Of a DNA stretch of 64,000 nucleotides, positions 1 to 9,152 are shown in pieces. A model generated the notes under the pieces. It made no database searches, had not been told where the DNA came from, and saw only the letters and a list, made by a program, of their open reading frames with translations. Within the stretch, counting starts at the first letter, position 1. Each line of letters begins with the position of its first letter. A program made the translations under genes and the position numbers. The stretch is taken from positions 1 to 64,000 of the forward strand of contig NZ_JAFBID010000015.1 in NCBI RefSeq assembly GCF_016811235.1. Reading direction: 5' to 3'. The stretch comes from Microvirga arabica. Lineage in GTDB: Bacteria > Pseudomonadota > Alphaproteobacteria > Rhizobiales > Beijerinckiaceae.

Positions 1-344
1 CCGGCGGCTGGCGTCCTGAGGTTCTGGTCATCCCGCACCTCCTCACAGGCACAGAAGACCCCCACCACCGCACTCTATCAGACAGCCGGCTTTGCCGTCC
101 TAGTTTTTTTTGGATTTTGTCGGCTTCAACGCTTCTGCGCTTACATCCGTTTGGCTAAAAGACATCGAAAGTCTGATCGAAAGCAGCCTTTCAATCCTCG
201 TACGCAGTGACGGGCATGATGCTGATTGCCGAGTTGCCGGGAAGATTGCATCACTTTCGGCTGTGTACATGACTGTTCAAAGGGCCTTTGCAGCAGAGGG
301 CTCTCCCGTTACGCTCTTGATTAAACTCAAGGAGCGGGGCGTTC
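1..344. other. Left-edge intergenic stretch, no supported gene
   Basis: No convincing gene is visible here. The one short plus-strand frame in the stretch (from about 110) runs out of phase into the oxidoreductase gene and lacks family features. A T-rich run lies near 105-112. The last bases carry the AAGGAG ribosome-binding site of the next gene (about 329-334). A gene continuing from further left cannot be excluded. Confidence 0.5.
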
Positions 345-1640
345 ATGACCGGATATGGAGATACCTACTACGCCCGCACGCTCGCTGATGGGTCGCAGCG
401 GCCTTCTCTCAAGGGAGCAGTGACCTCCGACGTAGCTGTCGTCGGCGGTGGTCTCGCGGGTCTTACGGCGGCACTCGATCTGGCACGGGCAGGGCGCTCC
501 GTGGTGGTTCTGGAGGCTGAAAAGGTCGGCTGGGGCGCGTCCGGACGGAACGGGGGCTTTGTCGGGCCCGGATATGCGACGGGTCATGCCAATATTGCAC
601 GCATGGTGGGGCAAGAGAGGGCGCAGGTTCTGCACCGTCTCTCAATCGAGGGAGCCGGGATTGTCGAGGAGAATATCGACAGCCTTGCCATGAGCGGCAA
701 CAAGCGGGTCTACGGCAAGATGAGCGTGCTCCGGTATCATGATCCGGATAGTCTCGAGCGCCATTGCGAGATGATGCAGAGGGAGTTCGGCTACCATCTC
801 GAAGTGATGCCGACCGATGCCGTGCGGGCCGTCCTGCGGTCGCCAAAATACTATCAGGCGGTTTACGACCCGGCGAGCTTTCACTTTCACCCTCTCAACT
901 ATGCGCGCTCTCTGGCACAGGCCATCGAGGCCCTGGGCGGACGGATCTTCGAGAAGTCCCGCGTTACGGGATGCGATCTCGACCAGGCGGAGAAAACCGT
1001 CAGGACGGCGCAGGGTGAGGTGAAGGCGCGAGACGTGGTCTTGGCCGGAGGAGGGTATACGGACGCTCTGGTGCCCCGCTTGCGCCGAAGCATCCTGCCG
1101 ATTGCAACTTACGTGCTCCTGACGGAGGAGGCCCCCGAGAAGCTCGCGGAGGCCGTGCGCACGCCTATGGCGGTCAGCGACAACAGGCGTGCCGGAGACT
1201 ATTACCGCCTGGTCGACGATGGACGGCGCCTTCTCTGGGGCGGCCGGATCACGACGCGCACCACCGAACCCCGCCGTCTTGCAGAGATGATGCAAAGGAC
1301 GATGGTCTCCACTTATCCTCAGCTCAACGGCGTTCGCGTCGACACGGCATGGTCCGGCCTCATGGCCTATGCCCGTCACCTGATGCCGCTCATCGGGCAG
1401 CTTCAGCCTGGGGTGTGGTATGTGTTCGGCTTTGGCGGGCGCGGCATGAACACGACGGCCATCGGAGGGCGCGTGATCGCGGAGGGGATCCTGGGATCTA
1501 GCGACCGCTACCGGCTCTATGAACCCTTCGGCCTCACATGGAACGGCGGTCCGTTCGGCGTCGCCGCAGCGCAGCTCACCTACTGGACCTACCAAGCCAT
1601 GGATCTCGCCAAGGAGCGTCGTGCCTCCCGAGCGGCCTGA
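345..1640 (+). CDS. FAD-dependent amine/amino-acid oxidoreductase (DadA/PuuB-like)
   Basis: A 431-residue flavoprotein of the DAO superfamily, which oxidises amines or D-amino acids, glycine derivatives or gamma-glutamyl-polyamines. The N-terminal Rossmann fold shows the FAD-binding signature VVGGGLAGL at residues 32-40. The GASGRNGG motif near residue 65 is typical of the gamma-glutamylputrescine oxidase/DadA group. A C-terminal GRGMNTTAIGG stretch matches the second flavin-contact region. The ATG has an AAGGAG about 10 nt upstream. The gene converges on an ABC importer operon and sits beside several amidohydrolases, so it may oxidise the amine or amino acid they release. The exact substrate cannot be read from sequence. 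Confidence 0.87.
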   Translation: MTGYGDTYYARTLADGSQRPSLKGAVTSDVAVVGGGLAGLTAALDLARAGRSVVVLEAEKVGWGASGRNGGFVGPGYATGHANIARMVGQERAQVLHRLSIEGAGIVEENIDSLAMSGNKRVYGKMSVLRYHDPDSLERHCEMMQREFGYHLEVMPTDAVRAVLRSPKYYQAVYDPASFHFHPLNYARSLAQAIEALGGRIFEKSRVTGCDLDQAEKTVRTAQGEVKARDVVLAGGGYTDALVPRLRRSILPIATYVLLTEEAPEKLAEAVRTPMAVSDNRRAGDYYRLVDDGRRLLWGGRITTRTTEPRRLAEMMQRTMVSTYPQLNGVRVDTAWSGLMAYARHLMPLIGQLQPGVWYVFGFGGRGMNTTAIGGRVIAEGILGSSDRYRLYEPFGLTWNGGPFGVAAAQLTYWTYQAMDLAKERRASRAA

Positions 1641-1667
1641 CAAGGATCTCGGCTTTGGCAGGGGGCT

Positions 1668-2780
1668 CTAGTCGTAGCCGAGACGCATGCGGCGCTCCAG
1701 GAACCGGCTGTAGGCGCCCATCCCGTAAGAGAAAACCAGGAACACGACGGCTGCAAAGACGTAGCCTTCCAGCACGGCGATACCTACCCAGTTGGGATCC
1801 GTCATCGCCGTGCGCACGGTGGAGAGAAAATCCAGAAGGCCGATGATCGTGACAAGGGTCGTATCCTGAAAGAAGCCGATGGAAATGTTCACCAGCGGCG
1901 GGATCGCGATCTTCAGGGCCTGAGGCAGAACAACGAAACGCATGGACTGCCAGTAATGCAGTCCCATGGCGCTGGCGGCTTCATGCTGCCCCCGTGGAAT
2001 CGCCTGCAGCCCGCCGCGCACGGCCTCTGCGATATAGGCGGCGGCGAAGATGATGATCGCGATCTGGGCCCGCAGCAGCTTGTCGACAGTGATCCCGCTC
2101 GGCATGAAGAGCGGCAGCATGACCGATGCCATGAACAGGATGCTGATGAGCGGCACGCCTCGGACCACCTCGATGAACACGATGGCGATCACCCGGATGG
2201 CGGGAAGCTTCGAGGAGCGTGCCAATGCCAGCACGACGCCGAGAGGAAAGCCGAGGGCCAGGCCGACAGCCGAGAGCAGGAACGAGAGCGGCAGGCCGCT
2301 CCATTGCGTTGTGGGCACATAGGAGAGGCCGAACACCCCGCCGCTGATCAGCACTCCCGTCGCCGCAATGACAAAGGCCCAGAGAACGAGGAGCTTGCCG
2401 GTCCAGAAGCGCGGGATCATGGAGATCGCAATCGCGCCGAGAAAAAGGATCATCGCGAGCGCAACGCGCCAATGCTCGTCGTAAGGGTAGACGCCGAAGA
2501 TCATGAAGCGGATCTTGGCTTCATAGTAAGGCCAGCAGGCACCTTGACCCACTTTGCAGGCCTGGGCGCCTCCTTCAGTCACGGCCCGGGTCACGAGCCA
2601 GCCCCAGGCGCCCTTGACTCCGAGCCACATGACCCAGAGGCAAACCAGTGTGATCACCGCATTGACCGGGGTGCCGATGAGGGGCTTGAGCGTGCGATGG
2701 AACAGGCGGCGTTCCACGCTCGGGTCGCGCTGAACCGGCATCTTCAATTGCGCTTCGGCAATGTCGGTTGCAGTCGTCAT
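1668..2780 (-). CDS. aapM: Polar amino-acid ABC transporter permease (AapM-like)
   Basis: A 370-residue inner-membrane permease of the HisM/AapM type. It has several hydrophobic helices and the cytoplasmic EAA loop (EAASAMGL near residue 267, followed by VLPQAL) that docks on the ATPase. The long N-terminal extension with a non-conserved periplasmic loop before the core (about residues 60-155) is typical of AapM/BztC proteins, which transport general L-amino acids. It starts 3 bp after the AapQ-like gene, and its AAGGAG lies in the end of that gene, so the two are translationally linked. No ATP-binding gene follows, unlike canonical aapJQMP operons. Confidence 0.9.
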   Translation of the reverse strand: MTTATDIAEAQLKMPVQRDPSVERRLFHRTLKPLIGTPVNAVITLVCLWVMWLGVKGAWGWLVTRAVTEGGAQACKVGQGACWPYYEAKIRFMIFGVYPYDEHWRVALAMILFLGAIAISMIPRFWTGKLLVLWAFVIAATGVLISGGVFGLSYVPTTQWSGLPLSFLLSAVGLALGFPLGVVLALARSSKLPAIRVIAIVFIEVVRGVPLISILFMASVMLPLFMPSGITVDKLLRAQIAIIIFAAAYIAEAVRGGLQAIPRGQHEAASAMGLHYWQSMRFVVLPQALKIAIPPLVNISIGFFQDTTLVTIIGLLDFLSTVRTAMTDPNWVGIAVLEGYVFAAVVFLVFSYGMGAYSRFLERRMRLGYD

Positions 2781-2783
2781 AAC

Positions 2784-3956
2784 CTAGCGCTCCTTCAGCG
2801 CGACGCGGCTGTTGTACCAGTTCATGAACAGGGAGATCGCAATCGACAGGCCAAGATAGACCAGCATGAAGATCGCAATGCCTTCGATCGCCTGCCCGGT
2901 CTGGTTCATGGTCGTGTTCGAGACCATCACGAGATCCGGGTATCCGATCGCGATGGCGAGCGACGAGTTCTTGAACAGGCTCAGGTAACTGCTGGTGAGC
3001 GGAGGAATGATGACCCGCAGCGCCTGGGGAAGAACGACGAGCCGCATGGTCAGGCCGTCCCTCAGACCCAAAGCACGCGACGCCTCCCATTGCCCCTTGC
3101 GCACCGACAGGATGCCGCTTCGCACGATCTCGGCGATGCCGGCCGAGGCGGAGAGGGCGAGACCGACCAAGAGGGCCGTGAATTCCGGAGTGAGCTGCGA
3201 ACCGCCGGTCAGGCGGAAACGCCCTTTCTCGGGTATGCTGACAGTGAATTCAGGCTGCAGGATCAGCAACGCGAGAACTGGCGGTATCAGGAGAGCAGAG
3301 GCAACCCATGGCCACGTGGCTCGCGCCCTGCCGGTTCTGATGCGCTCTGCGGTCATGCGGCGGTGAACGGCAACCGCAAGAACTCCCCCGAGAACCAGCG
3401 CGGCGAAGATGATCGTATGAGCACGGGTCCAGACCAGGGAAGGCACCGTCAGTCCGCTATTGCTCACGAACACGTGGGGAAGAACCTCCCATGCCTCCCG
3501 GACCGCCGGCAGGCCGGTGACGATCAGGGCATACCAGAGGAAGAGATAGAGGAGGAGAGGAACGTTCCGCAGCGCCTCCACGTAGACGAAGGCGAGGAGG
3601 GCGAGCAGCGGATTGCGTGACAGACGCGCGATGCCGACGACGAGGCCCAGGAGTGTCGCAAGCACGACGCTCCAGGCGGAAACCCAAATGGTGTTGACGA
3701 TGCCTGCGAGGATGGCACGGCCATAGGTATCCGTCGGCTTGTAGTCGAGCATGGTCTGGCTGATGACAAAGCCTGCCTCACGGCTCAGGTACTCGAAGCC
3801 GGTGGCGATGTTCTGCTCTGCAAGCTTCTGCGAAACGTTCGAAAACAGATAGAGTCCTAGAAGGACGATGCTCCCGACAGCGAGAACCTGATAGAGAATG
3901 GCTCGGAAGCGAAGATTATAGAGAAGCCTCGTCCCGCTCATCGAATCTGCCCGCAT
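2784..3956 (-). CDS. aapQ: Polar amino-acid ABC transporter permease (AapQ-like)
   Basis: A 390-residue inner-membrane permease matching AapQ/BztB. It has an N-terminal helix, a long periplasmic insert between membrane helices, and an EAA motif (EASRALGL, about residue 290) followed by VLPQALR. The two permeases would form a heterodimer fed by the upstream binding protein. The start at 3956 is preferred because GGAAAGGA lies 5 nt upstream; an internal ATG at 3941 has a poorer site. A GC-rich hairpin separates it from the binding-protein gene, which usually keeps permease expression below that of the binding protein. Confidence 0.9.
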   Translation of the reverse strand: MRADSMSGTRLLYNLRFRAILYQVLAVGSIVLLGLYLFSNVSQKLAEQNIATGFEYLSREAGFVISQTMLDYKPTDTYGRAILAGIVNTIWVSAWSVVLATLLGLVVGIARLSRNPLLALLAFVYVEALRNVPLLLYLFLWYALIVTGLPAVREAWEVLPHVFVSNSGLTVPSLVWTRAHTIIFAALVLGGVLAVAVHRRMTAERIRTGRARATWPWVASALLIPPVLALLILQPEFTVSIPEKGRFRLTGGSQLTPEFTALLVGLALSASAGIAEIVRSGILSVRKGQWEASRALGLRDGLTMRLVVLPQALRVIIPPLTSSYLSLFKNSSLAIAIGYPDLVMVSNTTMNQTGQAIEGIAIFMLVYLGLSIAISLFMNWYNSRVALKER

Positions 3957-3990
3957 GTCGATCCTTTCCGGGGAGCGCTGAAGAGGATAC

Positions 3991-4010
3991 GGGCGGCCTT
4001 GCGGCCGCCC
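3991..4010 (-). promoter_or_regulatory. Intra-operon GC hairpin after binding-protein gene
   Basis: A perfect 8-bp stem (GGGCGGCC / GGCCGCCC) with a 4-nt loop lies between the binding-protein stop and the AapQ-like start. There is no T-tract. By analogy with other ABC importer operons it probably protects the upstream message or causes partial termination; that role is inferred. Confidence 0.5.
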
Positions 4011-4022
4011 GCGGGTCTCAGA

Positions 4023-5060
4023 TTAACGGAACGGCGGCGAGTAGAGCAGGCCACCTTTGTTCCAGAGCTCGTTCGGTCCGCGAGATAGGCCGAGACGTGT
4101 CTCAGGGCCGAGATTGCGCTCAAAGACTTCCGAGTAATTTCCAAGGGCCTTGATAACGTTGTAGCCCCACTTGTTGTCGAGACCGAGCATCTTTCCGAGG
4201 TCGCCGTTCACGCCGAGCATGCGCTGGACTTCTGGATCCTGGCTCTTGAGTTGCTCGTCCACATTGGCCTGGGTGATGCCCTTCTCCTCGGCGGCAATGA
4301 GAGCATAGACCGTCCAGCTCAGGATATCGCGCCAGTTCGGATCGTTCTGGCGAACGGTCGGAGCGAGCGGCTCCTTCGAGATCGTCTCCGGAAGGACCAC
4401 ATATTCCGAAGGATTGTTGGCGATCGCCCGCACAGAGGCGAGGTCCGACCGGTCCGAGGTGATGGCATCGCAGCGCCCGCTAAAGAATGCATTGCGCCAT
4501 TCGTCGGAATTCTCGAACACCACGGATTCATATTTGATGTTCTTTGGCCGAAAGAAATCCTCCAGATTCTGGAGTGTGGTCGTGCCGGGCAGGAGACAGA
4601 TCGCGGCATCGGCAAGTTCGCTGGCGCTCTTCACATTGAGCTTGGTCGACACCATCAACCCCTGGCCGTCGTAGAACACCACGGGGCCGAAATCGAGACC
4701 GAGGGACGCGTCGCGCGAAAAGCTCCAGGTGTTCTGGCGGGACAGCACGTCGACTTCACCGGATTGCACGGCCTGGAAGCGAACGTTCGTATTGAGCGGG
4801 ACGAATTCGACCTTGTCGGGATCGGCGAAGATCGCCGCCGACATGGCACGGCAGACATCGACGTCGAAGCCGCGCCGGGCGCCCTTGTCGTCGGCATAGG
4901 AGAAGCCGGGAGAGACGGGCGAGACGCCGCAAAGGATCTTGCCGCGCTTCTTGACCGTGTCGAGGGTGGCCTGCGCAGAAGCCGGCGTGGCCGAGACAGC
5001 GGCAACACCGGCGATGAGGCCCATCGCGAGCAAACGGGTCAAAGATCTGGATTGTGTCAT
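4023..5060 (-). CDS. aapJ: Amino-acid ABC transporter substrate-binding protein (AapJ-like)
   Basis: A 345-residue periplasmic solute-binding protein. The first ~26 residues are a Sec signal peptide ending ASA. The mature protein begins ATLDTVKKRGKILCGV, as AapJ/BztA proteins do, then shows the GFDVDVCRAM segment typical of family 3 binding proteins and a C-terminal GLGPETRLGLSRGPNELW-like tail typical of the AapJ group. I start it at 5060 because upstream in-frame codons would precede the signal peptide. It is the first gene of the aapJQM unit and is divergent from the amidohydrolase at 5249, so the 188-bp gap should hold both promoters. Confidence 0.92.
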   Translation of the reverse strand: MTQSRSLTRLLAMGLIAGVAAVSATPASAQATLDTVKKRGKILCGVSPVSPGFSYADDKGARRGFDVDVCRAMSAAIFADPDKVEFVPLNTNVRFQAVQSGEVDVLSRQNTWSFSRDASLGLDFGPVVFYDGQGLMVSTKLNVKSASELADAAICLLPGTTTLQNLEDFFRPKNIKYESVVFENSDEWRNAFFSGRCDAITSDRSDLASVRAIANNPSEYVVLPETISKEPLAPTVRQNDPNWRDILSWTVYALIAAEEKGITQANVDEQLKSQDPEVQRMLGVNGDLGKMLGLDNKWGYNVIKALGNYSEVFERNLGPETRLGLSRGPNELWNKGGLLYSPPFR

Positions 5061-5248
5061 TGTATTCCCTCTTTCCGTGCGCCTTATCCGGCCGCTACCC
5101 TTCAAAGCTAGACCCTAAACAACCGAGGTTTCAAGGGTAGAATTTCCCAACGTCAGGCATTCCGGAACTTGCCGGTTGACCAAAAGGGATGCACAGTCGC
5201 GTTCCTTCCGCGGTAAGTCTTGCCGCTGCTCATCGTTCGCGAGTTGTC

Positions 5249-6886
5249 ATGCCGATCCTGCCCAAAGCCGATATCGTCCTCACCAACGGCCGCGTCTTTC
5301 GTGGCCTTGCGGAACAGGTGACCGAAGCGGTCGCCCTCTGGGCCGGGCAGGTTCTGGCGGCGGGGTCGGCATCCGACATGGAGCCCCTCATCGGGCCGCG
5401 AACACGTGTGATCGATCTCGCCGGCCGCCTTGCCACCCCGGGATTGTGCGACTCGCACATGCATCTTCTCCCTTATGGTGTCATCATGGGACACGTGGAT
5501 GTGCGCGCTGCCTCCGCGCCCACTCTTGCGGCATTGCTCGAAAGGGTTAGGCAGCGCGCCTCGGTTACGCCACCCGGCCAGTGGATCCAGGGACGCGGAT
5601 ACGATCAGTTCGAGCTCGACGTCAGGCGTCATCCCCTTCGCGAGGAACTCGATGCCGTTGCGCCCGATCATCCCGTTGCAATCGTGAGAGCCTGCGGTCA
5701 CGTGACGATCTGCAACTCAAAGGCGCTCGAACTGGCAGGAATCGACGAACGGACTCCCGTTCCGCAGGGCGGCGCCATCGAGCAGCGGGACGGGCGTCTG
5801 ACGGGCCTGCTGGCCGAAACAGGACGCGACCGTCTCAAGGCCGTTCTGCCGGAGCCGACGGATGAGGAGCTCGTTCAGGCCATCGACGATGCCGGCCGCG
5901 CATGCCTGTCTTACGGGATCACCAGCGTCATGGATGCGGGCGTCGGCATGAGGGCAGGCTACCGCGAGGTCGCGGCCTACCGCACTGCTCAGCGCCTCGG
6001 CCGCCTGCCGGTGCGGACGACGCAGTGCCTGCTTGGAGGTCCGGGCGGCATCCTGGAGCAGGCCTATGCGGACGGCGTGGTGACGGGCGTGGGCGACTCC
6101 ATGCTGCGTGTCGGTCCCGTGAAGATCTTCACCGATGGCAGCGCCGGCGGCCGGACGGCCGCCATGAGCGAACCTTATGTCGGAGAACCGAAGACCACCG
6201 GCTTGATGCTCCTGCACGACAACGAGATGAACGACCTCGTGCATGACTATCACGCGAAGGGCTATCAACTGGCCGTTCACGCCATCGGGGATGCAGCCAT
6301 CGAGCAGACCCTGAATGCCTTTGAGCGCGCTCTTCAAGCCATGCCGGATCCTGATCGCCGCCACCGGATCGAGCACGCAGGCTATGCAAGGACGGACCAG
6401 AACGCCCGCATGAAGCGCCTAGGCGTTCAACCGGTGCCGCAGCCTGTGTTCATCTACGATTTCGGGGACCTGTACGTTTCCGTCGTAGGCGAGGAGCGGG
6501 CAAAGCCATCCTATCCGCTCAAGACCTGGATCGATCTCGGCTTCAAACCTGCCGCCGGCAGCGATGCGCCGGTCTGCGACATCAATCCATTCCCGAACTT
6601 CTTCTCGATGCTCACCCGCAAGACGTCCCATGGCACCGTCATGGACGAGCGGGAGGTGGTTTCAATCGAGCAGGCCATCACTGCCTTCACGGAGTTCGGC
6701 GCCTACGTGAACAAGGCCGAGCATGAATGGGGCCGCCTCATGCCGGGCCTCGCGGCGGATGTGGCAGTGTTCTCGCGCGATCTCCTGACGGCCTCACCCG
6801 AGGAGATCCTTCACGACACCCGCTGCGACCTCACGATTCGCGGGGGCGAAATCGTGTTCGATCGCCACGGAGAGGCCGCCCGCTGA
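5249..6886 (+). CDS. Amidohydrolase, YtcJ-like
   Basis: A 545-residue metal-dependent hydrolase of the amidohydrolase superfamily, YtcJ/exoenzyme-regulatory branch. The N-terminal beta-sandwich begins with ADIVLTNGRVF. The barrel supplies DSHMHLL (HxH metal site), IFTDGSAGGR, HAIGDAAIE, RHRIEHAGY and GSDAPVCDINPF (the late Asp and the PF motif), in the family order. The substrate is unknown; YtcJ-type enzymes hydrolyse amide or cyclic-amide bonds. The start at 5249 is chosen where homology-like sequence begins; 20 additional upstream residues are open but not family-like. It is divergent from aapJ and ends at a bidirectional terminator. Confidence 0.88.
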   Translation: MPILPKADIVLTNGRVFRGLAEQVTEAVALWAGQVLAAGSASDMEPLIGPRTRVIDLAGRLATPGLCDSHMHLLPYGVIMGHVDVRAASAPTLAALLERVRQRASVTPPGQWIQGRGYDQFELDVRRHPLREELDAVAPDHPVAIVRACGHVTICNSKALELAGIDERTPVPQGGAIEQRDGRLTGLLAETGRDRLKAVLPEPTDEELVQAIDDAGRACLSYGITSVMDAGVGMRAGYREVAAYRTAQRLGRLPVRTTQCLLGGPGGILEQAYADGVVTGVGDSMLRVGPVKIFTDGSAGGRTAAMSEPYVGEPKTTGLMLLHDNEMNDLVHDYHAKGYQLAVHAIGDAAIEQTLNAFERALQAMPDPDRRHRIEHAGYARTDQNARMKRLGVQPVPQPVFIYDFGDLYVSVVGEERAKPSYPLKTWIDLGFKPAAGSDAPVCDINPFPNFFSMLTRKTSHGTVMDEREVVSIEQAITAFTEFGAYVNKAEHEWGRLMPGLAADVAVFSRDLLTASPEEILHDTRCDLTIRGGEIVFDRHGEAAR

Positions 6887-6922
6887 CGCGACCTGTTTCG
6901 AAAGCTGCTGCCCTGACAAAGC

Positions 6923-6951
6923 AAAAGGCCCCGGGAGATCCCGGGGCCTTT
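6923..6951. terminator. Bidirectional rho-independent terminator
   Basis: A near-perfect stem (AAAGGCCCCGGG / CCCGGGGCCTTT, loop AGAT) flanked by A-run and T-run lies between convergent genes, so it can stop transcription on either strand. Confidence 0.85.
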
Positions 6952-6972
6952 CTGGTGTTGTGAGCCTGCCTC

Positions 6973-8424
6973 TTAATTGCGGATCGGGAAAACGCGTGGG
7001 CTCAATTCTTCGAGGGTCCGTCCCGCCCAGTCGCGCTGGGACGCCGATGCGATCGCTTCGGCTTGTCCCCGGCGCAGCATCTCGATGTCGTCGCTGATGT
7101 CGAAGTCCAGAACCTCACCATCGCGGACAACTTGGCGACCGTCGACATAGACGTCCCTGATGGCTCTGTCGTTGGCCGAGTACACGAGGCTGCGGATGGG
7201 CTCGTAGTCGGGCTGCATGTAGGGATTGCTCATATCGACGACCGAGAAATCCGCCTTGCAGCCGGGAGCAAGGCGGCCCAGGTCCGGGCGGCGGATCATG
7301 TCCGCGCCGACGGCCGTGGCCGCCATGAACGCATCTCGCGTGGTCGCAGCCGTGAAGCTGCACGCGATGATCCGGCCCGCGTAGCAGGCCATGCGCAGTT
7401 CATCGAGCATGTTGTGAGGGAAGCTGTCCGTGCCGATGCCGCAGCGGATGCCCGCCTTCATATAGCGGCTCAGGGTGTTCAGGGCGATGCCGCGCCGGGC
7501 GAAGACCACGGGGCAATGTGCGACCTGCGCGCCGCTGTCCCGCAGGCGCTCGAAATCGTTGGCATGTGGCCAGTGCAGCCAGGGATGGTCGTTCAGGAAG
7601 ATGCAGTGGCCGATGATCGTGTCAGGCCCGAGCGCACCGATCTTGTCGAGCCATTCGATGGGCGTGCAGCCATAGCGCCGCATGATCTCCTGAAATTCTA
7701 CAATGCTCTGAGCGGCATGGATTTGGATCGGCTGACCTCGCTCGCGCGCCGCATCGAGCGCATCGCGAATCTGCCCCTCCGTGCAGGTATCGATCTGGGC
7801 GGGGCCGATAAAGCCCGTGATGCGCCCGCTCGGATGCTTCGAGGCTGCATCGGCGATGTCGATCGCCTCGCGCAGCAAACGGTCTCCGGTGGCCGGATCG
7901 AGGCTGTATTCAACCGAGTGGCCGTTGGTTGTTTTCCAAGGGCCAGACCGGAACATCCCCCAGAGGACAGCGCGGATGCCTGTTTCCGCATATTCGTCAG
8001 CCCAGGTCTCGCGTGGCCTGCCGAGATCGCAGATGGTCGTGACGCCGCTCTTCAGGAGTTCGGATGCAGACACGCGAAGCGCAGGGCGCGTGTATTCCGG
8101 GCCGATCTGGAACACCGGCATGAACTCGTAGAGAGAGCTCTGGCCGAGGCGCGGGCTGCCCAACTCCTCCAGCATGCCCTTCCATCCGGGCTCATGGCCG
8201 GGATGGCTGTGGATGTCCACGAAGCCGGGGATGATCATCATGCGGCTGGCATCGATCTCCGCATCGGCCGAGCCGGAATACCCGCTCCCCACATGGAGGA
8301 TGTCCGCGCTCTGGATCACGAAATCGGCGTTGCGTAGATAGACATGGGATTGAGCCGCCTCGTCCCAGGCGACGATCCAGTCGCAATTCCGGAAAAGGGT
8401 CGTCTTGGCGACGGCGCCGGTCAT
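6973..8424 (-). CDS. ATZ/TRZ-type amidohydrolase (chlorohydrolase/deaminase-like)
   Basis: A 483-residue amidohydrolase of the ATZ/TRZ/cytosine-deaminase-like branch. It has the HxH site in DIHSHPGHE, the third His in IHAAQS, the fourth in GHCIFLNDH and the catalytic Asp in GTDSFPHNM. Where most deaminases of this branch have HxxE, this protein has HAAQ, so the usual Glu proton shuttle is replaced by Gln. It ends with the beta-sandwich sequence RDVYVDGRQVV. It is about half identical by eye to the gene at 9153-10637 in this operon. The ATG at 8424 has GGAG 6 nt upstream, better than the ATG at 8436. Confidence 0.88.
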   Translation of the reverse strand: MTGAVAKTTLFRNCDWIVAWDEAAQSHVYLRNADFVIQSADILHVGSGYSGSADAEIDASRMMIIPGFVDIHSHPGHEPGWKGMLEELGSPRLGQSSLYEFMPVFQIGPEYTRPALRVSASELLKSGVTTICDLGRPRETWADEYAETGIRAVLWGMFRSGPWKTTNGHSVEYSLDPATGDRLLREAIDIADAASKHPSGRITGFIGPAQIDTCTEGQIRDALDAARERGQPIQIHAAQSIVEFQEIMRRYGCTPIEWLDKIGALGPDTIIGHCIFLNDHPWLHWPHANDFERLRDSGAQVAHCPVVFARRGIALNTLSRYMKAGIRCGIGTDSFPHNMLDELRMACYAGRIIACSFTAATTRDAFMAATAVGADMIRRPDLGRLAPGCKADFSVVDMSNPYMQPDYEPIRSLVYSANDRAIRDVYVDGRQVVRDGEVLDFDISDDIEMLRRGQAEAIASASQRDWAGRTLEELSPRVFPIRN

Positions 8425-8473
8425 TTCAAACTCCATAGAAAGAGGGAAGGCCGATCAGAAGGTGTAAGTGTCA

Positions 8474-9145
8474 TCAAAGCGCAGGAGTTTGCGTGAGACG
8501 GACATGGCCGACCGCCATAGTAACGGCTGCCTGGGTCGGCTCAACAACGGGAATTCCAACAGCATCCTCCAGGGCGGCGCGATAGCGAGCCATTCCGGCA
8601 CAGCCCATCACGAGGACGTCGGCTCCATGGGCAGTCTTCAGCGTGCGGCCGACCTCGATCATCCGGCTCAGGGTCTTTCCCTCGTCGGACAAGTCGCCGA
8701 CGCCCAGCCCGATCGGGAGGTCGGCCGCGAAGCGATCCATGACGCCCATCGCGCCGAAATAGCGCAGATGCCTTGGAACGGAGGCTGGCAGAATGGCGAT
8801 GACCCCGAACCGCTGCCCGAGCGTGAGTGCCGTCAGCACGCCGCATTCGGCAATCCCGAAGACGCGACGGCGGCTCTGCTCGCGCAAGGCATGGAGGCCC
8901 GGATCCGAGAAGCATGCGATCACGAAGGCGCCTGCGCTCTCCTCTAGCTCGGACGCCTTGCGCAGCATCGGCATGATGACGCCATCGACGTCTCGTTGCG
9001 ACTGGATGCCGGGCGGGCCTTCGGCCAGCGAGAGGCATACGATGCCTGGCCCATCGGCGCTGCGGAGAGGCGACACGGCCTTGTCGATTTCTGCCGTGAC
9101 ACTTTGAGAGGAATTCGGATTGATCACATAGACTGACGAACCCAT
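8474..9145 (-). CDS. Aspartate/glutamate/hydantoin racemase family protein
   Basis: A 223-residue protein of the Asp/Glu/hydantoin racemase superfamily. It starts VYVINPNSSQSVTAEID, the hydantoin-racemase-type opening. The two catalytic cysteines are visible in FVIACFSDPG and VLVMGCAGM, the expected two-Cys proton-transfer pair. I use the ATG at 9145, which has GAGGATAAG just upstream. It lies 7 bp after one amidohydrolase gene and before another, all co-directional with a hydantoinase. A role in interconverting D and L forms of a 5-substituted hydantoin, or of a related amino acid or carbamoyl derivative, is likely but unproven. Confidence 0.87.
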   Translation of the reverse strand: MGSSVYVINPNSSQSVTAEIDKAVSPLRSADGPGIVCLSLAEGPPGIQSQRDVDGVIMPMLRKASELEESAGAFVIACFSDPGLHALREQSRRRVFGIAECGVLTALTLGQRFGVIAILPASVPRHLRYFGAMGVMDRFAADLPIGLGVGDLSDEGKTLSRMIEVGRTLKTAHGADVLVMGCAGMARYRAALEDAVGIPVVEPTQAAVTMAVGHVRLTQTPAL

Positions 9146-9152
9146 GACGATC

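Noticed and set aside
110..388. A 92-codon plus-strand frame at the left edge
   Set aside because: It overlaps the oxidoreductase start out of frame, has no visible ribosome-binding site and no family resemblance.
1956..3620. A long plus-strand frame opposite the aapM and aapQ genes
   Set aside because: Both permease genes are clearly coding; the plus-strand frame is very rich in Arg, Asp, Glu, His and Gln and shows no family motif.
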